From the NCBI GenBank assembly GCA_022710245.1, contig JAKLHH010000567.1, forward strand, positions 1-5,689: a stretch of DNA of 5,689 bases. The letters run 5' to 3'. The notes below the pieces were generated by a model that ran no database searches, was not told the origin of the DNA, and was given only the letters and a program-made list of their open reading frames with translations. Shown here in pieces: positions 1 to 5,496 of this stretch. Each line of letters opens with the position of its first letter. Position 1 is the stretch's first letter. A program made the translations under genes and the position numbers. Source of the stretch: Myxococcota bacterium. GTDB taxonomy: Bacteria; Myxococcota; Polyangia; GCA-2747355; JAKLHH01.

Positions 1-812
1 TGGCGCCAGGCGGGCTGCAGGTCCGTCAGCAGCCCTAGCTCTCGGGGGCCACCACCGTGGTCGAGGCTGTAGTCGAGGAGCACCGCGAGCCCGGCGCGGT
101 GCGCCGCGTCGACCAGCTCGACGAGCTCCTCGGGCGCGCCGTAGTCGCCGTTGAGCGCGTACCAGCTCACGGTGGAGTAGCCCCACGGATCGCGCTCGGG
201 GCGCGGTCGCCTGGCGCTGGTCCAGGCGCTGGCCACGATCGGCATCAGCTCGAGGGCGTTGACGCCGAGGCGGTTGAAGTAGCCCGAGCGGATCCGGGCC
301 GTCACCTCGCGCAGCACGCGCCCGGGCCCGCGCGCGGCGGGCTCTGCCCCCGGGTCGGCGAAGGGCGTCCCGCGGGGGACCAGCTCGCGCGGGTTGAGCT
401 CGTAGATGATCAGATCAGCGAGGCGCGGCGCGCGAGCGAGGGGCGCCGGAGGGCGCGGCGGCGGGCCGGCGCGGAGCAGCGACCAGCGCTCGCGCGAGGC
501 GTCGAGGAGCCAGGCCCGCGGATCGGGGACCACCACCCAGCGGCCGAGGTCGCGGCGGTGCGCGGCGAGCTTGTAGCGATAGAGCCGCCCCGGCGCCAGC
601 CCCTCGGCCCGGCACGACCAGCGCCCGGCGCCGCTCGAGCGCATGGTGAGCGGCGCGCCCGGCAGCTCGCCGATCACGCGCACCGCGTCCACCCGCTCCG
701 CGTCGGCCTCGGCCGTGATCACCACCGCCTCGAGCGGCGGCGGCCGCGGCGGCGAGGGGGCGCGGCAAGCGGCGAGCACGAGCAGGGCGAGCAGGAGAGG
801 CGAGCGCGTCAT
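1..812 (-). CDS. GH13 alpha-amylase-family lipoprotein, N-terminal part (3' end off window)
   Basis: The frame is open from the ATG at 812 to the window edge (270 codons); the C-terminus is missing. Residues 1-16 form a lipoprotein signal (MTRS, then LLLALLVLAAC, lipid-modified Cys16), so the enzyme is probably exported and membrane-anchored. Residues ~27-110 look like a small beta-sandwich of the CBM48/isoamylase-N type, with RLYRYKL and VVVPDPRAW. From ~131 the GH13 barrel begins: LIIYELNPREL, GYFNRLGVNALELMPI (177-192), DPWGYSTVSWYALNGDYG (208-225), then AAHRAGLAVLLDYSLDH (236-252), which is conserved region I. The usual region I is DVVxNH; here the Asn is Asp251. The catalytic Asp and Glu of regions II and III lie outside the window, so activity and substrate (an alpha-glucan or trehalose-type sugar) cannot be judged. 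No Shine-Dalgarno is well placed. It lies 121 bases downstream of chaN on the same strand. Confidence 0.85.
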   Translation of the reverse strand, partial: MTRSPLLLALLVLAACRAPSPPRPPPLEAVVITAEADAERVDAVRVIGELPGAPLTMRSSGAGRWSCRAEGLAPGRLYRYKLAAHRRDLGRWVVVPDPRAWLLDASRERWSLLRAGPPPRPPAPLARAPRLADLIIYELNPRELVPRGTPFADPGAEPAARGPGRVLREVTARIRSGYFNRLGVNALELMPIVASAWTSARRPRPERDPWGYSTVSWYALNGDYGAPEELVELVDAAHRAGLAVLLDYSLDHGGGPRELGLLTDLQPAWR

Positions 813-818
813 GACGCG

Positions 819-824
819 ACTATA
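819..824 (-). promoter_or_regulatory. -10-like hexamer abutting the GH13 start codon
   Basis: On the minus strand TATAGT lies 6 bases before the ATG at 812, in a locally AT-richer patch of otherwise very GC-rich DNA. If it is a real -10 element, transcription would begin at or next to the A of the start codon, giving a leaderless mRNA. A GAGAG further upstream is too far (about 12 bases from the ATG) to be a convincing ribosome site. No -35 resembling TTGACA is seen 16-18 bases upstream. Confidence 0.4.
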
Positions 825-890
825 CTCTCGAGGACGAGCGACCTGGGAGAGCAGCGTGAGCGTCAGCTGATGGCTGGCCCCTGCTACCGC

Positions 891-923
891 GTCCGGGGGC
901 TCATCCACGACACCACGCCGGAC
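891..923. other. Intergenic inverted repeat between chaN and GH13 gene
   Basis: The 813-933 gap between the two minus-strand genes contains GTCCGG (891-896) and its inverse complement CCGGAC (918-923), separated by 21 bases, starting 10 bases past the chaN stop. There is no T-run, so it is not a standard intrinsic terminator; it could be a weak hairpin or chance in GC-rich DNA. An 8-base palindrome TCAGCTGA is also present at 863-870. Confidence 0.2.
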
Positions 924-933
924 CAGGAGGCGC

Positions 934-2199
934 TCAGCGCGCGAGGGTCAGCGTCCGCGTGAGCTCCTCGCCGCCGCGGCGCAGGCGCAGCGTCACGCGC
1001 TGCCCCCAGTCGCGCTGGCCGAGGAGCCAGCGCACGCTGAAGACGTCCGGCGCTGGCTCGCCGTCGACGGCGAGGATCAGGTCGCCGACCTTGAGGTCGA
1101 CGCCGGCCACCGCGCCGTGGGGGGCGAGCCGCTCGATCTTCGGCGCCGCGCCGGCCTGACGCGGGAGGCCGAGGCCCAGCGTCGGGTACTCGACCGCCTT
1201 GCCCTCGGGGGAGGTGCCGGCGACGACGTCGGCGAGCCCGCGCGAGACGGGCTCCCCCGAGGCCGGCACCCCGAGGCAGACCAGTGTGGCCTGGCTCAGC
1301 GAGGGGGCGCGGCGCGCGAGGCGCAGGTTGATGCCGAGGTGGTGGAGGACGTGGCCGCTCCCCGCGACGATGACGAGCTGCCGCCCGGCGCCGGCGGGGC
1401 TCTCCAAAAAGCGCAGCGCCGCGTCGGCCATCGCCTCGTCCCAGACCACCTGCGCCTGGTACATCCCCTCGAGCATCGCGCGGTGCGGATCGCCGTGGCC
1501 CCCGTGGCCCGGGTGGCCGTGCCGCGCGCTCGTGGCTCCGGGGGGCACGCCGAGGAGCGCGCGGAAGAGCCGCTGGTGCTCGGCGTGGTCGAGCACGAGG
1601 GGCGGCAGCGCGCGGCGCTCCTCCTCGGAGAGGCCCTGCACCCCGCCCCGGCCGACCTTGCGCACCAGCTCCGCGGGCGCGTTGAGCGCCACGACCGGCA
1701 GCCCTCGCCGGCGCGCCTCGAGGAGCAGCTCGCGGTAGTAGCGCCAGTCGAAGCCCCAGCTCTCGTACCAGCCCACCTCGCGCAGGAAGGCGCGCTCGCC
1801 CTGCTGGCCGGCGAGGAAGCGATCGAGGACCGGCTGCTGCCGCCGCTGGAACATCTCCATCCCCAGCGCCAGGCGACCGCCGGCGCGGTCAGCCAGGGCG
1901 GCGAGGAGGCGCGCCTGCAGCGCGTGGTGCTCGCGGTGCGCGTGCGACTCGCCGACGAGGATGACGCGCGCGGCGGCGAGCCGGTCGACCATCGCGGGAA
2001 AGTCGATCGCCTGGCCGCGGTCCAGATCGAGGAGCTCGCCCTGGCGCAGGCGCGTCGTCTCCGCGCGGTGCCGCGAGGGGCCGAGCGGGAGGGTGTAGGG
2101 GTCCTCGGCGCTCATGGCGTGCGGCCTCCCTGGCGATGGTGTGCGGGCGCACCCGGCCACCGACGCGAGCGCGAGCGAGAGGGCTACGACGTGCTTCAT
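934..2199 (-). CDS. ChaN/DUF399-family haem-binding lipoprotein with C-terminal PDZ domain
   Basis: This encodes 421 aa, starting at the ATG at 2199 with GGAGG six bases upstream. Residues 1-17 are a lipoprotein signal ending in the lipobox VAGC (Cys17), predicting a membrane-anchored envelope protein. The ChaN-like (Cofac_haem_bdg, PF04187) domain spans ~65-310: RVILVGESHAH (78-88), LGMEMFQRRQQPVLDRFLAG (112-131), GFDWRYYRELL (149-159), VVALNAPAELVRKVGRGG (169-186), MYQAQVVWDEAMA (246-258) and LVIVAGSGHVLHHLGI (275-290). The GExH motif is Glu84/His86. An inserted loop at 227-239 holds five His (HGHPGHGGHGDPH). A PDZ domain follows (~341-421), with GVDLKVGDLILAVDGEPA. ChaN of Campylobacter jejuni binds haem and is linked to iron uptake; haem as the ligand here is inference, since PDZ-fused members are usually uncharacterised. 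The start overlaps the stop of the upstream nucleotidyltransferase gene by ATGA, indicating translational coupling. Confidence 0.88.
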   Translation of the reverse strand: MKHVVALSLALASVAGCARTPSPGRPHAMSAEDPYTLPLGPSRHRAETTRLRQGELLDLDRGQAIDFPAMVDRLAAARVILVGESHAHREHHALQARLLAALADRAGGRLALGMEMFQRRQQPVLDRFLAGQQGERAFLREVGWYESWGFDWRYYRELLLEARRRGLPVVALNAPAELVRKVGRGGVQGLSEEERRALPPLVLDHAEHQRLFRALLGVPPGATSARHGHPGHGGHGDPHRAMLEGMYQAQVVWDEAMADAALRFLESPAGAGRQLVIVAGSGHVLHHLGINLRLARRAPSLSQATLVCLGVPASGEPVSRGLADVVAGTSPEGKAVEYPTLGLGLPRQAGAAPKIERLAPHGAVAGVDLKVGDLILAVDGEPAPDVFSVRWLLGQRDWGQRVTLRLRRGGEELTRTLTLAR

Positions 2200-2798
2200 C
2201 GCCGGCCTCCGCGGCGCTCGAGCCAGCGCAGATCCTCCGGGTGATCGAGGTCCTGCTCGGCGCCGGGGGCGTCGAGCTCGAGGACGCGCAGGTCCGCCGC
2301 GCGCCGCTCGAGGAGCTGGCGCAGGCCGATCGCGTCGTCGCAGGCCGCGGCCTCCGCGAAGAGCGCGCGGTGGAGCAGGAGCGGGTGGCCGCGCTCGCCG
2401 GCGTAGGAGGGCGCGAGGAGCAGCGGCGCCTCGGCCTCGAAGCGGGCGAGCAGCGCGGCGATGGCCGCTGGCGGCACGAACGGGTGATCGCCAGGGAGCA
2501 CGGCCGCGGCGCCCGCGCCCGCGGGGAGCGCCGCGAGGCCCGCGCGGATCGAGGAGAGCATGCCGCGCTCCGGCCGCGGGTTCACCGCGAGGAGCGCGCC
2601 CGCGAGGCCAGGCAGGTCGGCGCACGGCGAGCCCGCCTCGAGCACCACGAGCACCTGGTCGACGCCCCCCGCGCGCAGGCTCTGCACGGTCGCCTCGAGG
2701 ACGGTGCCCTCGCCGCAGGGGAGCCTGCGCTTGTCGGTCCCCATCCGCCGCGAGGCGCCGGCGGCGGGGACCAGGCCGATGATCGGTTCCTGACGCAT
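2196..2798 (-). CDS. MobA/MocA-like NTP transferase (nucleotidyltransferase family protein)
   Basis: The protein has 200 aa, the usual size for the NTP_transf_3 (MobA/MocA/IspD-like Rossmann) family. The N-terminal nucleotide-binding motif is LVPAAGASRRMGTDK (9-23), with Arg18 and Lys23 expected to contact the NTP phosphates. It is followed by TVLEATVQSLRAGG (32-45), GMLSSIRAGL (79-88), the metal-binding LPGDHPFV (101-108, Asp104), GERGHPLLL (134-142) and LDHPEDL (184-190). MocA and MobA transfer CMP or GMP to molybdopterin; close paralogues act on sugar phosphates and other substrates. There is no molybdoenzyme or XdhC neighbour here, so the acceptor is unknown. The start at 2798 places the first motif at residue 9, as in the family; the frame is open 33 codons further upstream, but that extension is low-complexity Arg/Gly/Ser. 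It ends inside the chaN start codon (ATGA). Confidence 0.87.
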   Translation of the reverse strand: MRQEPIIGLVPAAGASRRMGTDKRRLPCGEGTVLEATVQSLRAGGVDQVLVVLEAGSPCADLPGLAGALLAVNPRPERGMLSSIRAGLAALPAGAGAAAVLPGDHPFVPPAAIAALLARFEAEAPLLLAPSYAGERGHPLLLHRALFAEAAACDDAIGLRQLLERRAADLRVLELDAPGAEQDLDHPEDLRWLERRGGRR

Positions 2799-2805
2799 CC
2801 TGGCC

Positions 2806-2811
2806 AATATA
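2806..2811 (-). promoter_or_regulatory. -10-like hexamer abutting the nucleotidyltransferase start
   Basis: TATATT on the minus strand ends 7 bases before the ATG at 2798, in the most AT-rich spot of the divergent intergenic region (2799-2982). The only SD-like bases (AGG) touch the ATG, which is too close to work. This arrangement suggests leaderless transcription of the nucleotidyltransferase-chaN operon. No clear -35 hexamer is visible. Confidence 0.45.
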
Positions 2812-2943
2812 GCAGCCTGGCTCAGCTCCCGCCCGCTGCGGACCGCGGCCTCGCGCCCCCGACTGCGGCCTCCAGACCTGCCTCCCGGAGCAGCCACGGC
2901 GCGCTAACTCGAGCAGCAGCGTCCCCGCGCCCCTGGCGTGTGC

Positions 2944-2963
2944 GTTGCATCTTGCTACGCAAC
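2944..2963 (+). promoter_or_regulatory. Imperfect inverted repeat upstream of CAP lipoprotein gene
   Basis: GTTGCAT (2944-2950) and ACGCAAC (2957-2963) are inverse complements apart from one mismatch and flank a 6-base loop. The repeat lies just upstream of the ribosome binding site of the plus-strand CAP gene. It could be an operator or a 5' UTR hairpin. I see no convincing -10/-35 pair for this gene. Confidence 0.3.
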
Positions 2964-2971
2964 TCACCGAC

Positions 2972-2975
2972 GGAG
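2972..2975 (+). promoter_or_regulatory. Ribosome binding site deciding the CAP lipoprotein start
   Basis: GGAG lies 7 bases before the ATG at 2983. This start puts the charged/hydrophobic signal peptide right at the N-terminus. The alternative in-frame start at 2938 would add 15 residues ahead of a signal peptide and has no such site. Confidence 0.6.
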
Positions 2976-2982
2976 TCCCTCG

Positions 2983-3876
2983 ATGCAGCGGCTGGCCCTC
3001 TGCGCGCTCCTGCTCGTCCCGGCCTGCTCCTCCTCGACCGAGCCCGAGCCTGGCCTCGAGCCCGGCGACGGCCCGCCGCTCGCGCTCGAGGCCGGGGCCT
3101 CGCCCGCCCCGCCCGCTGGATCGGAGGCTGGGCCGGGGCTCGCGCCGGATGGCGGCGCGACGCAGCCGGCCTGCGGCTTCTCCTCGGCGGTCGCCTCCTG
3201 CCAGAGCTGCCTGCAGGGCTCGTGCGGAGCGAGCTGCGCGAGCTGCAGCGGGAGCGCCGAGTGCGTGGCGCTCTTCAACTGCGTGAAGGCGTGCCCGCTG
3301 ACCTCGACCACCTGCGCCGCCCAGTGCCGCTCGCAGCACGCGGGCGCCCAGGCGGCCTACGACGCGTTCTTCGGGAGCGCGGGCTGCCTGAAGAGCAAGT
3401 GCCAGGCGGCCTGCTCCTCGACCACCTCGGCCGACGGCGGCGGCGCGACCAAGCCCGACGCCGGAGCGGGCAGCACCCTCGAGCAGGCGCGCCAGATCTG
3501 CGTCGACACCATCAACAAGCTCCGCGCGCAGAAGGGTTCCTCGCCGCTCCAGCGCGACAAGGCGAAGGAGGCGTGCGCCGACGCGCAGGCCAAGGCCGAC
3601 GCCACGCACAACCAGGCGCACTGGGCGTACTTCAACGGGAGCCCGAGCTGCATCGTCGACAACCTGATCGATCGCCAGAACGAGTGCCCCGGCTGGTACG
3701 GGCCGCCCGCGACCGGCATCGTCTCCTGCCTGCAGAAGCAGTACGCCGAGGCACCGAGCGGTCAGCCCCTCGGCAATCACCACGACGTCCTCACCTACGC
3801 GGGCTACAAGAGCGTCGCCTGCGGGTTCCATGTCGTCTCGGGGAACGACGTCTGGATGGTGCAGAACTACTACTGA
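2983..3876 (+). CDS. Cysteine-rich CAP/SCP-domain lipoprotein
   Basis: The product is 297 aa. Residues 1-15 are a lipoprotein signal (MQRLALCALLLVPAC) with a non-standard lipobox VPAC; Cys15 is the predicted lipidation site. A Pro/Gly/Ala/Glu-rich linker (16-63) leads to a module at 64-144 with 14 Cys, including CQSC, CASC, NCVKAC and CLKSKCQAAC, of a type seen in myxobacterial surface lipoproteins. A second linker precedes the CAP (SCP/PR-1/antigen 5) domain (~165-297): QICVDTINKLRAQKGSSPL, EACADAQAKAD, His213, NECPGWYGPP (233-242), CLQKQYAE (249-256), GNHHDVL (264-270) and YKSVACGF..DVWMVQNYY. Candidates for the CAP His/Glu pocket are His213, Glu234, Glu256 and His266/267. CAP proteins are secreted and variously bind sterols/lipids or have uncharacterised roles; the function here is unknown. 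It is divergent from the nucleotidyltransferase and convergent with the defence-gene remnants, and stands alone. Confidence 0.88.
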   Translation: MQRLALCALLLVPACSSSTEPEPGLEPGDGPPLALEAGASPAPPAGSEAGPGLAPDGGATQPACGFSSAVASCQSCLQGSCGASCASCSGSAECVALFNCVKACPLTSTTCAAQCRSQHAGAQAAYDAFFGSAGCLKSKCQAACSSTTSADGGGATKPDAGAGSTLEQARQICVDTINKLRAQKGSSPLQRDKAKEACADAQAKADATHNQAHWAYFNGSPSCIVDNLIDRQNECPGWYGPPATGIVSCLQKQYAEAPSGQPLGNHHDVLTYAGYKSVACGFHVVSGNDVWMVQNYY

Positions 3877-3884
3877 TACAGTCC

Positions 3885-3900
3885 CTGACCTGCTGACCTC
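3885..3900. repeat. Short tandem repeat just past the CAP stop codon
   Basis: CTGACCTG (3885-3892) is directly followed by CTGACCTC (3893-3900): two 8-base units differing at the last base, 8 bases after the CAP stop. It sits in the 3877-3950 stretch that separates the CAP gene from the defence-gene remnants. No intrinsic terminator is apparent in this stretch. The repeat may be chance or a scar of insertion/deletion. Confidence 0.3.
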
Positions 3901-3950
3901 CCCGCGGCGTGGCCAACGATCACGACGCTGCCTCCCGGGTCGACGTAGGC

Positions 3951-4046
3951 AATGATGAGATCCTGCTCGACCTGCGCGTCGAGCAACCACGGCGCGCTGG
4001 CCCTCCACGCGGTGATGTGTGTGCTCCGAAGTATGCGCCCGTCGAC
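3951..4046 (-). pseudogene. N-terminal stub of an AbiEii-family nucleotidyltransferase toxin
   Basis: On the minus strand this reads VDGRILRSTHITAWRASAP followed by WLLDAQVEQDLII. It matches the N-terminus of AbiEii/AbiGii-type nucleotidyltransferases, where the motif continues as SRALVEIF...AFRGGTAL, carrying the nucleotidyltransferase GG-S/T signature. Here homology stops at 3951 and the frame runs on into unrelated sequence (AYVDPGGSVVIVGHAAG) until a stop at 3870-3872 inside the end of the CAP gene. All catalytic parts are missing. No ATG/GTG/TTG is present where the gene should begin; ATA at 4032-4034 may be a mutated ATG. AbiEii is the toxin of the AbiE abortive-infection/type IV toxin-antitoxin system. 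The stub begins about 9 bases after the ietS stop on the same strand, so both probably came in one defence cluster. The family call rests on remembered motifs. Confidence 0.7.
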
Positions 4047-4054
4047 GAGGAGGC

Positions 4055-5496
4055 TCAGCCGAGGGTGACGGGCGTCGCTACGGCGATCATGTTCGCCACC
4101 GGTGTGTAGATGTCGACCTCGGTTTCGGGTGTTTGGATCGAAACCACCAGCGCGTAGCGTGCAGAGTTCTGCCACTTCTTCAGCTGATACCGTTCCTTCC
4201 ACCAGCCTCCGACAGGGAAGACCGCCAGCACGTCCCGCTCTGCGAGGTCAGCGGCCACGCCGGTCCAACGATCGGAGTGAATGGAGCCTCTGTCCCGCAG
4301 CTTGGTCAGGTGCCAGCCAGGTTCGTGGAAAGAGTGGGAGTCATCGTCGTCATCCTGCGCGTCCTTGCTAACGCGCGCCTGAAAGGCTGCGAGCGACTCC
4401 GAGGCGTTCCTCATCGCGAAGCGGAGGCCATGCGAGGCGTAGCGGTGACGGGACTGCCAGCCGCGTCGCGCCGGGTTGGGCTCGATGAAGTACGAGAGCG
4501 TCACCCTCAGCTATGGCGAGGCCGGCCATCTCGGTGCCGTGACCGTGATGGTCGCTGGTGGCCCAATCGGGGTGACAGCTGAGGCAGCGCTCCTCGGCAA
4601 GGGCGCCGGCCAGGAGCGGGTGGCCCCGGTTGACGCCAGTGTCCAGGAGGCACACGGCTGGAGCATCCGGCCCGGGCCACGCCACCCTCGCCACCAGGTC
4701 ATCGACCCACTCGCGCTGCTCCCGCGGCGAGAGCTCGGCAAAGAACGACGGCAGCTCCTTGGCCCGTCGAAGCTCCGCGATGCAGTCGAGCAGCTCGACG
4801 GATGAGCTCATCTGCTCTGGCGTCGCGAGGGCGAGCAGTACTGCGCGGTCAGGGAAGGTCAGGCGGGCCGCGTTCACCTTGATGCCGAGTGCAGCTGCAT
4901 GACCTGAGAACGTCTCGTCGATGGCCTGGGCGGCGGGCCCGCCCCGTAGCCAGACTTCCCACCACACAGCCGTTCCCGGCGGCGGGAAGAACGCGTCGTC
5001 GTCAGTCCAAAACGACCCGAGCGCTGCGCGCCGGATCGCCGCAGTGCTATCGACGAGGTCCTGGTTGGGGGAGCCCCGCACCAGTCTCCTCGTCGAGGTA
5101 GCTCCTGATCAAAGAGGTCAAGCGTTTGAGCTTTCCAGCCGGAACGAAGACCGTTGCCACGGTCTTGGCCGCCCGCTCACGAACGGCGAGGAGCTCAATC
5201 CCTTGCTGGCCCTGGTCGAGACTCTTCAGAGCAAGGCCGAACCCGGGATCGCTCTCGAACTGAACACAGATGCCCAGATCATCGGAGATCCCGACCGCGC
5301 GGCGAGCCTCGTTGAGCTGATCGAGCTCCTTGCGCGCCTGTTCGACTTCGGCGAGGAGTCGGGCGCCGTGACCTGCCCGATCGCGGGGAGGGAGGGCCAG
5401 AGCGCGGCCGCGCACCGGCTTGGGATACGTGTAGGGCTGAGACTCGATTCCCCCACGGAGCAGAAGATGTCGTCGCCGCTGACCGCTATCGGCCAC
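4055..5496 (-). pseudogene. ietS: Broken S8 subtilisin-like anti-phage protease (IetS type): frameshift plus internal deletion
   Basis: Three frames together give the two ends of an IetS-type S8 peptidase. Frame 1 (5496 to ~5077) holds the N-terminal region: RRRHLLLRGG, QPYTYPKP, LPPRDRAGHGARLLAEVE, QGIELLAVRE, TVATVFVPAGKL. Frame 2 (~5077 to ~4517) continues with NQDLVDSTAAIRRAALGSFW, WWEVWLRGG, AELRRAKELPSFFAEL, then the catalytic-Asp motif VCLLDTGVNRGHPLL (Asp at 4641-4643) and the catalytic-His motif HGHGTEMAGLA (His at 4539-4541). Frame 3 (~4510 to 4055) is the C-terminal domain: RVTLSYFIEPNPARRGW, HRYASHGLRFAM, RGSIHSDRWTG, VFPVGGWWKER, ARYALVVSIQ, DIYTPVANMIAV. About 480 residues remain of roughly 830 in the family; the missing part includes the GTSAA-type catalytic Ser. 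Start: GTG at 5494-5496, with GGGAG nine bases upstream, overlapping the ATPase stop by 11 bases; GTG at 5515-5517 is an alternative. An active protease cannot be made. Confidence 0.87.

Noticed and set aside
57..962. A 301-codon open frame on the plus strand opposite the amylase gene
   Set aside because: Low-complexity Arg/Ala/Glu/Gly product antisense to a clear GH13 sequence; no start context or motif.
1117..2244. A 375-codon open frame on the plus strand opposite chaN
   Set aside because: It mirrors the ChaN coding frame; the composition is that of an antisense shadow and no motif was found.
2136..3896. A 586-codon open frame on the plus strand
   Set aside because: It overlaps the nucleotidyltransferase antisense and the CAP gene in another frame; the product is Arg/Ala-rich with no recognisable motif, while both overlapped genes have clear domains.
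3877..3960. Intrinsic terminator between the CAP gene and the remnants
   Set aside because: No strong stem followed by a T-run on either strand; the only repeats are the CTGACCT direct units and short GC palindromes.
934..4008. A 3-kb stop-free minus-strand frame spanning the chaN gene and beyond
   Set aside because: Only 934-2199 has family motifs. Upstream it runs through the nucleotidyltransferase and antisense to the CAP gene as Arg/Ala/Gly-rich noise, as expected in DNA of this GC content.
3870..4202. A 110-residue independent small protein overlapping the end of ietS
   Set aside because: Its first half is an out-of-frame reading of the protease C-terminus. Only 3951-4046 has family resemblance, and no start codon fits it.
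4368..5081. GTG at 5081 as the true start of a shorter, complete protease gene
   Set aside because: The N-terminal family sequence continues upstream in another frame without a break in homology, and no ribosome site precedes this GTG. The frame also ends in non-homologous sequence after the deletion.
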